Assembly: GCA_947643145.1 (NCBI GenBank)
Contig: CANRVD010000001.1
Location: 107,961 to 171,960, forward strand
Source: an uncultured bacterium
GTDB lineage: Bacteria > Bacillota > Clostridia > Lachnospirales > Lachnospiraceae
Direction: 5' to 3'
Length of the DNA stretch: 64,000 nucleotides
Part shown: piece by piece, positions 9,405-19,637 of the stretch
How the letters are laid out: each line of letters begins with the position of its first letter
Position numbering within the stretch: position 1 is the stretch's first letter
Translations under genes and position numbers: made by a program
The notes under the pieces: model-generated
The model's database searches: none
What the model saw: the letters and a program-made list of their open reading frames with translations, nothing else
What the model was told of the DNA's origin: nothing

Positions 9405-10190
9405 TTACAGATACGCATCCAAAGAATTATTCTGCTTGGCTGTAAGAGAGTACGAACCTTTTTGTGTGTATAAAGAAGCAGGTTTGTATGTGTATGAAGA
9501 AGCACCTGTACTACTGTTAGAAGCCTTATCGGCAGCACTATATGTTTCTGATGCCTTGTCAGAAATGATACCGCCATAGGAAAATCTTCCGGTAAAGATG
9601 GAGGAAAGTGTCGAAATCTTAGCTGACTCATCAAACTTCTTCTCGTCAAATGACAGCTTATTTCCTTCCCCAATACTAATACCAACACTCTTAAGAAGCT
9701 TTTCATTGGCAGCAGTATTTTTTACAATTCTAAGTGATTTGCTTAATACACCCTTCGTATCTACATCACTGGAAGAGTCAATATAAGAATTGTAAGCCTT
9801 GACAAAATCCTTCAGATTCTGCTTGATTGCATCCATGTCGTATACGTCTTTGCCGTTCTCATCCTTGCCTGTCGGCTTATACAAAGAACTGGTTCCTAAC
9901 TTATCTACTATTTCCTTTAACGCACTGGAATCTGTCTTTACTGTCAGCAGCTTGCCTTTCTCAACCGTAGCATCTGCCTTATCTGTCTGAGTGCTGTCAG
10001 ACTTGTTATCAGTACTGGTATTCTTATAATATGACCTTAAAAGCTTCTTATAAGCACCTGACTGAATCATGGAATAGTCACCAAGAACATTGTTGGAATT
10101 ACCAAAAATCCCCATAGAGTTGTTTGATGAATAATTCCCAAATATACCGCCACTATAATAATCGTTAGATGTTCCAAATATAGATGACAT
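9405..10190 (-). CDS. hypothetical protein with FliD C-terminal-like segment
   Basis: LKDFVKAYNSYIDSS...LSKSLRIVKNTAANEKLLKSVGISIGEGNKLSFDEKKFDES resembles flagellar cap C-terminal region; Ser/Asn/Gly-rich N-terminus. Confidence 0.55.
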   Translation of the reverse strand: MSSIFGTSNDYYSGGIFGNYSSNNSMGIFGNSNNVLGDYSMIQSGAYKKLLRSYYKNTSTDNKSDSTQTDKADATVEKGKLLTVKTDSSALKEIVDKLGTSSLYKPTGKDENGKDVYDMDAIKQNLKDFVKAYNSYIDSSSDVDTKGVLSKSLRIVKNTAANEKLLKSVGISIGEGNKLSFDEKKFDESAKISTLSSIFTGRFSYGGIISDKASETYSAADKASNSSTGASSYTYKPASLYTQKGSYSLTAKQNNSLDAYL

Positions 10191-10317
10191 AATATCACTC
10201 CTTTTCCGTTATTAATAAAAACCAACTGTTTCTATCCAATATAAATACAATCTCTCCTATCATTTAATATATCGGATTCTCCCCCAAAAAATCAACCCCC
10301 TTTTCCATATTTTTCAT

Positions 10318-10346
10318 AAAAATCGCACCGACCCCGCTGGTGCGCT
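10318..10346 (-). terminator. Rho-independent terminator downstream of ygiQ-like gene
   Basis: minus strand CGCACC agcggggtc GGTGCG ATTTTT. Confidence 0.65.
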
Positions 10347-10451
10347 GGCAAGCACCCCAAAGAACTAATGTTCTTCGCTTTTTGTTGGCATACCACTACA
10401 TTTCGAGCAGTATCCCATACAGATTAGGGGGCAAAAGGCTCATTTTTCAAC

Positions 10452-12299
10452 CTATCTCCTGCTTTTATTATTTTTCCGTATCTTACGCGGAGCAATCAGG
10501 CATTTCGGCCCAAACCCAATTAAGTCCTGCCGTCCGGCTTTTTGCAGTGCCTCCTTTACCAAATCATAATTCTTCGGATTCCGGTACTGGATGAGCGCAC
10601 GCTGCATCGCCTTCTCATGCGGATTCACAGGCACATATACCTTCTGCATCGTCCTTGGGTCATATCCGGTATAGTACATGCAGGTTGATATGGTAGACGG
10701 GGTCGGATAAAAATCCTGTACCTGCTCCGGCATATACCCCAGTTCCCGCAAATACTCAGCCAGGGCTACCGCTTCTTTTAATGTTGAGCCAGGATGGGAA
10801 GACATCAGATACGGCACTACAAACTGCTCTTTTCCATATTTCGCATTAATTCTCTCATAGCGTTTGAGAAATTTCTGATATACTTCATTATGCGGTTTTC
10901 CCATCTTGTCCAAAACAGCATCGGCAATATGTTCTGGAGCAACACGAAGCTGCCCGCTGATATGGTGCGCACATAATTCCTGCAAAAAGGTATCATCGGA
11001 ATCTAACATCACATAGTCAAAACGAATTCCGGAACGGACGAATACTTTTTTTACGCCCGGAAGCTCCCGCAGCTTCTTTAAAAGCTTCAGATAGTCTTTA
11101 TGGTCAACCTTCAGGTTTTGGCAGGCTTTCGGAAAGAGGCACTGCTTATCCGTGCAGACACCAGATTTCTTCTGTTTTTCACATGAGGTATGGCGAAAAT
11201 TTGCAGTCGGCCCTCCCACATCATGAATATATCCTTTAAAATCCGCTTCCTCTGTCATCTTCTGTGCCTCACGCACAATGGATTCATGGCTTCTGACCTG
11301 AATCATTCTTCCCTGATGAAAAGTTAATGCACAGAAATTGCATCCTCCAAAACATCCCCTGTTACTGGTGAGGCTGAACTTAATCTCCCCAAGCGCCGGT
11401 ACCCCGCCATCCTTCTGATATACCGGATGATACGCCCTCATATAAGGAAGCTCATATACATCATCCATTTCCAGCTCACCAAGTGGCGCAGCCGGAGGAT
11501 TCTGCACTACATAACCATTCTCTCCATAAGACTCCGCCAGACATTTTGCTGTTATAAAATCTGTATTGCAGTACTGCGTATAAAAACTTCTGGCATACTC
11601 CTTTTTATCTCTGCAAAGCTGCTCATAGGAAGGAAGCTCTATGTAATCATAGACACTGTCCAAATTTTTGGCACGGTACACCGTTCCCCGGATAAACGTG
11701 ATATCAGCAATATCGATACCGCTTGCCAATGCATCTGCCACCTCTACAATGGAATGCTCTCCCATACCATACGTAATCAGGTTTGCCTGCGAATCCAGAA
11801 GAATGGAGTGTTTTAAGGAATCCGACCAGTAGTCATAATGCGCGAGCCTCCTAAGGCTCGCCTCAATCCCTCCAACTATAATCGGAATTTTTTTATACAC
11901 CTTTCGGATGAGATTGCAGTACACAACTGTTGCATAATCCGGTCTTTTCCCAATCACACCGCCCGGTGAATACGCATCCTGATTTCTTCTCTTTTTGGAT
12001 ACCGTATAATGGTTCACCATAGAATCCATATTCCCCGCAGAAACTAAAAAACCCAGACGCGGCCTTCCAAAAACTTTTACACTCTCCTCCTTCTTCCAGT
12101 CCGGCTGCGCAATGATTCCAATCCTGTAACCATGTGCCTCTAACACTCTGGTAATAATTGCAGCACCAAAAGAAGGATGGTCCACATAGGCATCTCCACA
12201 GACATAAACAAAGTCTACTTCATCCCATCCTCTTGTTTTCATATCAGCCCTGCTTACTGGTAAAAAATCCTTCAATTGGTATAACCTCCTGTCTTGCAA
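10452..12299 (-). CDS. YgiQ family radical SAM protein
   Basis: [16 protein letters not shown] radical SAM motif; [10 protein letters not shown]; full-length YgiQ-type architecture. Confidence 0.93.
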   Translation of the reverse strand: MQDRRLYQLKDFLPVSRADMKTRGWDEVDFVYVCGDAYVDHPSFGAAIITRVLEAHGYRIGIIAQPDWKKEESVKVFGRPRLGFLVSAGNMDSMVNHYTVSKKRRNQDAYSPGGVIGKRPDYATVVYCNLIRKVYKKIPIIVGGIEASLRRLAHYDYWSDSLKHSILLDSQANLITYGMGEHSIVEVADALASGIDIADITFIRGTVYRAKNLDSVYDYIELPSYEQLCRDKKEYARSFYTQYCNTDFITAKCLAESYGENGYVVQNPPAAPLGELEMDDVYELPYMRAYHPVYQKDGGVPALGEIKFSLTSNRGCFGGCNFCALTFHQGRMIQVRSHESIVREAQKMTEEADFKGYIHDVGGPTANFRHTSCEKQKKSGVCTDKQCLFPKACQNLKVDHKDYLKLLKKLRELPGVKKVFVRSGIRFDYVMLDSDDTFLQELCAHHISGQLRVAPEHIADAVLDKMGKPHNEVYQKFLKRYERINAKYGKEQFVVPYLMSSHPGSTLKEAVALAEYLRELGYMPEQVQDFYPTPSTISTCMYYTGYDPRTMQKVYVPVNPHEKAMQRALIQYRNPKNYDLVKEALQKAGRQDLIGFGPKCLIAPRKIRKNNKSRR

Positions 12300-12400
12300 C
12301 TTTAGTCCTTTTCGCGTATAATTCTACTTTGAGTTATCCGGTGTTTAACTACCTTAACAATAACTCCAGTAATATTCCACACCAGTTAGAAAGGACCATT

Positions 12401-13201
12401 ATGAGAAAATTAATTTTTTTTGATATTGACGGTACTATCATTACGGAGGATGAGCAGGAACGAATCATACCAGACAGCGTTATCACATGTCTCCATGCCC
12501 TTCACCAGAATAACCACCTTTGCTTTGTAAATACCGGACGCGCATTTGCGGAAATAGATGATGTCATCCGTGCCCTTCCTTTTGACGGATATGTCTGTGG
12601 CTGTGGCACTTACATAACCTATCAGGGAAAAGTCCTCCTTGCAAATACCATTCCTTTTTCCCTTGGAAATGAACTGATCAAAGACCTTGACTACTGTCAT
12701 CTGGAATGGGTATTAGAAGGCACAGAAGCTGTTTACTACAGTCCCTTCCCTTACACTACCCGTATCGGAGATTTTAAAGCAGAACATCAGACACTGCTGC
12801 CAGAGTTTTCCCACACGGTTAACTTACAGGAAACCCATAATCTGGCTTTTGATAAGTTCTGCATTTGCCTTAACAAAGATAGCGAATTTGAAAAATTCTA
12901 TCAGAAATATCAGGAGTCCCTGACCTTTATTGACCGCGGAAATGCTTTTTACGAAGTTGTTCCAAAAGGCTTTTCCAAAGCAAGCGGTATTTCCTTTTTG
13001 GAAGATTATTTCCAGATTCCAAATAAAGACACAATTGCCATCGGCGACAGCACAAATGACCTGCCAATGTTTAACTATGCAGGCTACAGTATTGCTATGG
13101 CCAATGGCTCAAAAGAAATTTTTGATTATGCAGACTACATAACTGACTCGGTTTTGGACAATGGCATTTACAACGCAATGCAGCATCTGGCATTAATCTG
13201 A
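12401..13201 (+). CDS. HAD superfamily (Cof-type) hydrolase; start trimmed to MRKLIFFDIDGT
   Basis: FFDIDGTI motif, IAIGDSTNDLPMFNYAGYSIAMANG motif IV; SD agaaagga 5' of ATG at 12401. Confidence 0.92.
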   Translation: MRKLIFFDIDGTIITEDEQERIIPDSVITCLHALHQNNHLCFVNTGRAFAEIDDVIRALPFDGYVCGCGTYITYQGKVLLANTIPFSLGNELIKDLDYCHLEWVLEGTEAVYYSPFPYTTRIGDFKAEHQTLLPEFSHTVNLQETHNLAFDKFCICLNKDSEFEKFYQKYQESLTFIDRGNAFYEVVPKGFSKASGISFLEDYFQIPNKDTIAIGDSTNDLPMFNYAGYSIAMANGSKEIFDYADYITDSVLDNGIYNAMQHLALI

Positions 13202-13275
13202 TGCTTTCCTGATATCACTCACTTTAAACGCTATGTTTTTTTAAGGATTTATCTAATTATGAAAGAGACAAGACA

Positions 13276-13493
13276 CTAGTACAACGAAAATTAAGTTTTG
13301 GATAGTTTGACGCAGAATATTTTTCTGAGAGTGCTGCTTCACAAACGCAGTTCTACGCTCCGCTTCGGTCCTTGCTAAACAAGTGCCACTGGCACTTAGC
13401 AACGTAGCGGTGGCTACGTCGAGGCTTGGGGAGTAGTGCTATCAGGAAAATAAGCAAGTCAAACTGCCAATTACTTAATATTCGTTGTACTAG
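13276..13493. mobile_element. MITE-like palindromic element with ~60-bp imperfect terminal inverted repeats
   Basis: CTAGTACAACGAA(A/T)ATTAAGT...AGTTTGAC...CTGA-AG-GCT-C at the left end and in reverse complement at the right end; internal nested hairpins. Confidence 0.65.
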
Positions 13494-13954
13494 GATAAAT
13501 CCTTTGCAATTTTTTGCAGAACCAGCTTGTAGATTGCAAATAAATAGGCATCCAAAACGCAATGCTTATTATTGACAAACTCAACCAGCTTATAGAGGAA
13601 GCAGACTCCTATCAAAAAGATGCTGGCACAGGTAACATAATAATCCAGATTTAACACCAGCAGAGCCAGATTAGCGGCTACATATGTCAGTATTACAAAA
13701 GTAAACTGTCTTGTAATGCGTGATGCAACCATCATAGTGTCAATTAATTCCGTCATCCGCGCTTTCAGGCTGTCTGCATTTTCTTCTTTCAGATGTTCAT
13801 ACATATCATCAAAAATCGGTTTACTGTCCAACCTGAGATGAGAAATATCATTTTTCTCAAAATCCCTCCGGCATATTTCCACATATCCCGAATATTTCCG
13901 ATTGCCTACCTGCCTGCGCAGATATTTCTGAAAAACATTCACAGCGTTTTTCAC
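13490..13954 (-). CDS. hypothetical membrane protein (two predicted TM segments)
   Basis: 154 aa, hydrophobic FVILTYVAANLALLVLNLDYYVTCASIFLIGVCFLYKLV. Confidence 0.6.
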   Translation of the reverse strand: MKNAVNVFQKYLRRQVGNRKYSGYVEICRRDFEKNDISHLRLDSKPIFDDMYEHLKEENADSLKARMTELIDTMMVASRITRQFTFVILTYVAANLALLVLNLDYYVTCASIFLIGVCFLYKLVEFVNNKHCVLDAYLFAIYKLVLQKIAKDLS

Positions 13955-13971
13955 CCCATTTCTACCAATAA

Positions 13972-15006
13972 CTATAATTTCTCTTTTAGTTCATCTGTTA
14001 AAGCCAGTGCATTGTCATAATCAAACTCCTGAATAGCACCTGATATTTTTTCCAGAATCTCCTGCTTCATTCCCTGGCTTCCTGAAAGCATCTCTTCCAA
14101 AGTCTCTGTAATTTCAATATACTCAAAATCTTCTATATGTTGCCTTAACTGTTCTAATTTTCCCATAAACTCTGAATCAGAAACTTCCGTTTTCGGAGCA
14201 GCATTCTGCTTCTTTTCATTATATTTTTCGTAAGCTGCCTCTAAATCAGAATGAAAATTCTTTACATCCTCCAGATATCCATCTGTCTTTTCACTGATAA
14301 CATCCATTTGTCCTGCTTTTGCTGCCAGTTCCAGTTCTTTTGACTTCTCTGCCATTTCATCTGCGCCAATATTGAGAAAAATTCCTTTCAAGCTGTGAAA
14401 ATGCAAGGCAAAGCTTTCTTTTTGGCAGCTTCCCTTAATTAAATCTATGGAATTATAATTTTGTAATATATTTTTGATGCAGACAGCTAAAACCTTCACA
14501 TAGTTTTCCACACTTCCTGCCATCATATCCAGACCTTTTTTATAATCAAGCCCTCTGACAGAAGACAAAATTCCTTCAATTCCATCTTCTTCTTTTTCGA
14601 TTACTTCGCCAGCTTCGCTATTTTGTATAATTCCAAGAGAATACAACTTATCCTGCAGTTTCTCCATAGTAACCGGTTTTGCCAAAACATCCTTTGCTCC
14701 AGCCTTTTCAAAAGCAGCCAGTATTTCTTTATCAATCGTTGCGGATACACCAAAAACAATCGGCTTTTTCTCATCCTTTACCAGAAAAAGAATCTGTCTG
14801 GTTGCTGCTATTCCATCCATTTCAGGCATCAGATGATCCATAAAGATTAAACCGTAATCCTTCTGGCATACATGGTCAATTGCCTCCATGCCGGAGGCCG
14901 CCTCATCTACCTCAAACCCCAGCCTTTTTAACATCGTTGCCAAAACCATTATATTCGTATCATTATCATCTACTACAAGAACAGATTTTTTAATTTCTTC
15001 TCTCAT
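13972..15006 (-). CDS. response regulator receiver + Hpt domain protein
   Basis: VDDNDTNIMVLATML, LIFMDHLMPEMDG, and Hpt motif HFHSLKGIFLNIGA. Confidence 0.85.
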   Translation of the reverse strand: MREEIKKSVLVVDDNDTNIMVLATMLKRLGFEVDEAASGMEAIDHVCQKDYGLIFMDHLMPEMDGIAATRQILFLVKDEKKPIVFGVSATIDKEILAAFEKAGAKDVLAKPVTMEKLQDKLYSLGIIQNSEAGEVIEKEEDGIEGILSSVRGLDYKKGLDMMAGSVENYVKVLAVCIKNILQNYNSIDLIKGSCQKESFALHFHSLKGIFLNIGADEMAEKSKELELAAKAGQMDVISEKTDGYLEDVKNFHSDLEAAYEKYNEKKQNAAPKTEVSDSEFMGKLEQLRQHIEDFEYIEITETLEEMLSGSQGMKQEILEKISGAIQEFDYDNALALTDELKEKL

Positions 15007-15040
15007 GCTCCGTTTCCTCCCCTGCTCCTTTTTGTCTTAA

Positions 15041-16108
15041 TTATCTGACTACATCAAAGCGAAAGATTACAACTTTATTGTATTCTTCACCTGCCTTTAA
15101 AACAGCACTTGGAAATGTCTGGGTATTGACAGCATTTGGATAATTATGTGTTTCAAAGCAGACGCCGCTTCCTTCTCCGTAGTGCATCCCTTCCTTTCCA
15201 TCAGGAGCGTCCAGTCCCAAAGAAGCATATAACTGCATAGCCTTTGCATCCGTAAATACCTCCATGACACGTCCCGTTGTCTCATCACAATATCTGACAG
15301 CCTTTGCTACTTCTCCTTCTTCTCTCTCACGTAAAACGAAATTATGGTCATAACCGGCTACTATGCTTTCATCCGGCTTCGGCTCCCCAACCCGTGAGCC
15401 AATCTTATGCGGCTCTCTGAAATCAAGGGCTGTTCCCTCGACAGAACGAATTTCACCAGTAGGAACAAGAATTTCATTTACCGGAGTATATTCGTCTGCA
15501 AAAATCTGTAAATCCTGCTGATATACATCTTTACACTTATGTCCGCCCCTGCCGATATTGAAATAGCAGTGGTTGGTCAGATTGATTACCGTATCTTCGT
15601 CTGAAACCGCATAATATTCTAACATCAGTTCATTTGCATCATTTAATGTATACGTAACCGTTACCGTCAGATTGCCTGGAAATCCCTGCTCCATATCTTT
15701 GCTCAGCCTTGTAAACGAAACACTGGAAGATGTTTCATCCTCTGAACACTCCGTCTGATACATACAGTGCTCATAGCGGAAATAACCTCCATGCAGACAG
15801 TTCGTTGCATCATTCTTATCCAGAGTATACGTCTTCCCATTTAAGGTAAAAGATGCATTCGAGATTCTGTTTGCAACTCTTCCAATAACAGCGCCAAATG
15901 CCGGTCCATTGACTTCATAAGCAGCAACGTTATCATACCCCAATGCAATATCTTCAAATACACCATCCTTATCCGGCACAAAGATGTTGGTAATGACGGC
16001 ACCTAAGTCAGACAATGACACTTTCATCCCATTCTGATTCTCTAATGTATACTTTGTAACAACATCGTTCTCCTTAGTAACTCCAAATTCTTCCTTAATG
16101 ATACTCAT
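15041..16108 (-). CDS. galM: aldose 1-epimerase
   Basis: VIGRVANRISNASF, NLTNHCYFNIG, GVCFETHNYPNAVN. Confidence 0.92.
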   Translation of the reverse strand: MSIIKEEFGVTKENDVVTKYTLENQNGMKVSLSDLGAVITNIFVPDKDGVFEDIALGYDNVAAYEVNGPAFGAVIGRVANRISNASFTLNGKTYTLDKNDATNCLHGGYFRYEHCMYQTECSEDETSSSVSFTRLSKDMEQGFPGNLTVTVTYTLNDANELMLEYYAVSDEDTVINLTNHCYFNIGRGGHKCKDVYQQDLQIFADEYTPVNEILVPTGEIRSVEGTALDFREPHKIGSRVGEPKPDESIVAGYDHNFVLREREEGEVAKAVRYCDETTGRVMEVFTDAKAMQLYASLGLDAPDGKEGMHYGEGSGVCFETHNYPNAVNTQTFPSAVLKAGEEYNKVVIFRFDVVR

Positions 16109-16362
16109 GCCCTACCTCCAAATCTTTTTATTTAATTCCTATATTACTCACTCTTCCAAATTCTTCCCTATTTTATTCTATTACTCTGGCGATATTGAAC
16201 CACCGGAGTAATATCCACAGCCCTCCTAAACAACGTACGTAACCAGATAATAACTTGAGTATAGCAAATGCAAATTCACATTACAAGTACTATCCTTTTA
16301 TAACTACAGAAATCCATTTCCAAAAACACGCTTATTACTCCAGCAGTTAAATACCGACGTTT

Positions 16363-17739
16363 TTACTTGCTTAAATTTCCATCTTTTATTACACAGACTT
16401 CTTCAATGCCAAAGCGAAGAAATGCCTCTGCCATCTCCTTTGTAATTCGTTCCCCGCTGATTGCAATCGGAACCGCCGGAGGACAGGAAACCGTTTCTGC
16501 CGCGCACACCCGGCCCACTGACTCCCTTGCAGGAACCATTTCACTTTCCGAAAAAACAGCTTCTCTGATGGAACACACCCGTTCCTGTGAAAAATTCCAG
16601 ACTGCTCTGGCAGGCAGGGCTTTTTTTCTGACAGATACCAGTTTTGTTGCTTCTGCCCAGACAGACAACCGCCTAAAATCCTCTTCCGTATTTTCCGGCG
16701 TTACCATCAAAACAACATACTGCCAGTCAGCATATTCACATTCCATAAAGTATTTTCTAAGCTCTGCAGCAATCTCCGTCCCCTTATAACCGCTTGTGGC
16801 AGTATCTATCACTATTTTAAGCGGTTCTGACTGCTGAACACAAATTCCACAAGCCAAAAACTGCTCCTTTATTTCTTCTGTCTTCTGAACCGTTTCCGCA
16901 AGCCGCTCCTGATATCCCTCTTTCAGATATATATTGCATCGGTCCAATGACTGGAGCAAAAGATAGGAAGGGCTTGTAGAGCCAAACAGCGTCAGTGCCT
17001 TGGCTGCATATGCTTCAAACCGCTTCAGGTAGTCCTTATGTATATGCAGGTACGCAGCCCCTGTCAGCGCAGACAGCGTCTTATGTGCCGAATCGCAGCA
17101 CATTGCCGCGCCTAAATCCAACGGATGCTTTTTCTCCTCCAAAAAATGGAGATAGGCACCATGCGCATTATCTACCAAAAGCGGAATTCCCCATCTGCGG
17201 GCGACTCCAGAAATCTCTGATATGTCTGTCATCTGCCCAAGATAATCCGGTGACGTAATATAAATTCCAAGAGGAGGCACGTTACAAGACTGCAGTGTCT
17301 CCTCTAAATCCTCCGCCCTCAGTACGCTGCTGCAAATACTCCTGCTCTCCTTCTGCTGTAAAAACCTGACATCAAAGTCCAGCAAGGCACAGGCATCTAT
17401 CATACTCCTGTGTACATTTCTTGCCGCCAAAAGAAACGGCCTTTCTCCTGTTTCCCTGAAACTATGCTCCATAGCAAGAGCCGCAAGCATCGCCTTAATA
17501 CAAAGCGAAGAACCTTCCGTAGAATAATGCGTTGCTCCACTTCCAAAAAGCGCTGACGCATTTTGTTCACTCTCCCTGATAATACCATTGCCGTGATAGA
17601 GCACATCCGCCCCTTCTATCTCTGTTATATCAAAAGGTTCCAACCCAAAAAACACACGCCCTTTGTGTCCGGGCATGTGAAATCTGGTTATATTCTTTTC
17701 TGCATATTGTTTGACAAAATCAACTATTGTCGTCTTCAT
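16363..17739 (-). CDS. Orn/Lys/Arg decarboxylase-family / aminotransferase class I/II-fold PLP enzyme
   Basis: FHMPGHKG, GATHYSTEGSSLCIKAM, CDSAHKTLSALTGAAYLH (PLP lysine). Confidence 0.88.
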   Translation of the reverse strand: MKTTIVDFVKQYAEKNITRFHMPGHKGRVFFGLEPFDITEIEGADVLYHGNGIIRESEQNASALFGSGATHYSTEGSSLCIKAMLAALAMEHSFRETGERPFLLAARNVHRSMIDACALLDFDVRFLQQKESRSICSSVLRAEDLEETLQSCNVPPLGIYITSPDYLGQMTDISEISGVARRWGIPLLVDNAHGAYLHFLEEKKHPLDLGAAMCCDSAHKTLSALTGAAYLHIHKDYLKRFEAYAAKALTLFGSTSPSYLLLQSLDRCNIYLKEGYQERLAETVQKTEEIKEQFLACGICVQQSEPLKIVIDTATSGYKGTEIAAELRKYFMECEYADWQYVVLMVTPENTEEDFRRLSVWAEATKLVSVRKKALPARAVWNFSQERVCSIREAVFSESEMVPARESVGRVCAAETVSCPPAVPIAISGERITKEMAEAFLRFGIEEVCVIKDGNLSK

Positions 17740-18607
17740 ACTTTGCCTTTCTTCCGATAACTTCTCCCATCTTTACAAGTGTCTCAAAACCATCCTTTGT
17801 ATTTTCAGTGATATCATCATCCAAAACAATAGTATCCTTTGGAAATGCAAGAATCACTGTTGAACCACCAAACTCAAAAAATCCCTTTTCCATTCCGCGG
17901 CGGACAGAAAGTTTCTGATGATGGTTTACAATTTTGCCAACCAGCATTGCACCTACTTCCATCATTAAAACATTGCCAAAATTCTTACTCTTTAAAATAG
18001 AAAACTCTCTGGTATTTTCTGTATAAACCGGATAGGCTTCATTTGCTAAAGGGGCTACTGTATGGTAAACTCCGGGAATTTTGTAATTTGGGGTCTTCTC
18101 TCCGTCATCAATATAACAATAATGATGATAATCTGATACCGTCAGCCGGAATACGCAAAGCATACCGCCAAGATATTCCTTTGCAAGCCTTTTACTCCTT
18201 ACCAGAGTATCCATTGTATATACAGTATTTTTAATATAGAATGTACCATCTTTATTAATCTTGTGTACACTCAGCCTGCTGTCACAGGGCGCACACAAAA
18301 GAGAAGAGGCTTCAGCAAATGTTCTTCTGCCTTCCTTAATTCTTCTGGTAAAAAACTGATTAAAGCTTTCATACTCTTCCTCTTCATATTCTTCCATCAC
18401 AATATTGCTTTTTTCAATAAATGGTGAGATATAAAATCTGGACAAGCCAGAATCCAAAAAACGGCTTCCCGCCTTTGATACAACAGGCTGAACCAAAAGC
18501 TTTAATACTTTTCTTCCCATCGCTGTCCCATATAAAACCTTTGCAAGCTTCTCCTGCGCTCCTTCCTCAGCAGGAATTACATTTCCCGCCCTGTCCTTAC
18601 TACCCAT
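17720..18607 (-). CDS. psd: phosphatidylserine decarboxylase
   Basis: ESFNQFFTRRIK, CPCDSR-like, KGFFEFGGSTVILAF (GST cleavage site). Confidence 0.93.
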   Translation of the reverse strand: MGSKDRAGNVIPAEEGAQEKLAKVLYGTAMGRKVLKLLVQPVVSKAGSRFLDSGLSRFYISPFIEKSNIVMEEYEEEEYESFNQFFTRRIKEGRRTFAEASSLLCAPCDSRLSVHKINKDGTFYIKNTVYTMDTLVRSKRLAKEYLGGMLCVFRLTVSDYHHYCYIDDGEKTPNYKIPGVYHTVAPLANEAYPVYTENTREFSILKSKNFGNVLMMEVGAMLVGKIVNHHQKLSVRRGMEKGFFEFGGSTVILAFPKDTIVLDDDITENTKDGFETLVKMGEVIGRKAKYEDDNS

Positions 18608-18641
18608 GTCACTTCACTCCTCTCTATTCTTAAAAAATATA

Positions 18642-18913
18642 ATGTTAGGGTCAAAAGACTCATTTTTGTATAGACTTCATCAATTTGCACAAAAGAAAAA
18701 GATAACTAAGAAAGCAGAATAATAATTTTTATCTCAGGACTGTTCGAAGCCGTTGGTGCTTAAACAGCGTCATTTGCTGTTTTATGCACCATTACGTGCT
18801 TCGCCAAGCGAAAGCGTTTCCTAAATGAAAATCATTATTCCACTTTCTGCATTATTGTATCATTGTGCAAATTGACGAAGCCAATAAACAAATATACCTT
18901 TTGTCCCTAACAT
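18642..18913. mobile_element. MITE-like ~270-bp palindromic element between psd and pssA
   Basis: Terminal inverted repeats ATGTTAGGG(T/A)CAAAAG; nested inverted segments (GACTTCATCAATTTGCACAA / TTGTGCAAATTGACGAAGCC; AGAAAGCAGAATAAT / ATTATTCCACTTTCT). Confidence 0.65.
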
Positions 18914-18923
18914 CGTTTTATAA

Positions 18924-19637
18924 CTATTTATTGAACAAAAAACCACGAAGGCAGTCAGATAATCCATTCGGTGGAAAATTCCATTTCGGGATGCGGAAAT
19001 TTGAAAACAGTATCGTTATGATGACCGCAACAGCCACTATAATTACAATAACAGCCAAAAAAGTATTGTTTGGCTTTTTCAATTTAAAATCAATGACAAA
19101 CAGCAGGCCTACTATTAACAATGACAAATGCAGTGCCACCATAAAAGTCTCATTGCTTACAAAGACCTGTAACATAAAGATTAACGGAAGCACAATTGCC
19201 ATAGAGGTAATTGGAAGACCATGATAATACTTATTGGCACCATCTTCTACCTGCTGCCGCTTTATCTCCAGCACATTAAAAAATGCCAGCCGAATCACGG
19301 AACAAATACAATAAAAGCAGATTAAAAGCCAGCCAGTCGCTCCCCTGACTCCTAACAGCCAGCAAATCATAGCAGGGTACACCCCAAAACATACCACATC
19401 ACACAGAGAATCTAACTGCATACCAAAGAGCTTTTCATCCTCCGTGCGGTTTTTCTTGCTTCTCGCAATTTTTCCGTCAAACATATCACACAGCCCTGAC
19501 AGAGCCAGACAGACAATAGCACTGCGGAACTTTCCTGCAATCGCCTGCGTCATCCCGATAACAGAGATTGAAAGGCCCATATAAGTCAAAACCACTGTGT
19601 AATCATAAAATCCAATCAATTTCTTTTTCTTATTCAT
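18924..19637 (-). CDS. pssA: CDP-diacylglycerol--serine O-phosphatidyltransferase
   Basis: CDP-alcohol phosphatidyltransferase motif: SGLCDMFDGKIARSKKN...FGMQLDSLCDVVCFGV. Confidence 0.9.
   Translation of the reverse strand: MNKKKKLIGFYDYTVVLTYMGLSISVIGMTQAIAGKFRSAIVCLALSGLCDMFDGKIARSKKNRTEDEKLFGMQLDSLCDVVCFGVYPAMICWLLGVRGATGWLLICFYCICSVIRLAFFNVLEIKRQQVEDGANKYYHGLPITSMAIVLPLIFMLQVFVSNETFMVALHLSLLIVGLLFVIDFKLKKPNNTFLAVIVIIVAVAVIITILFSNFRIPKWNFPPNGLSDCLRGFLFNK

Noticed and set aside
12158-12400. 81-residue N-terminal extension of the HAD hydrolase
   Set aside because: Overlaps the divergent ygiQ-like gene; FFDIDGT motif follows directly after the ATG at 12401, which has an SD.
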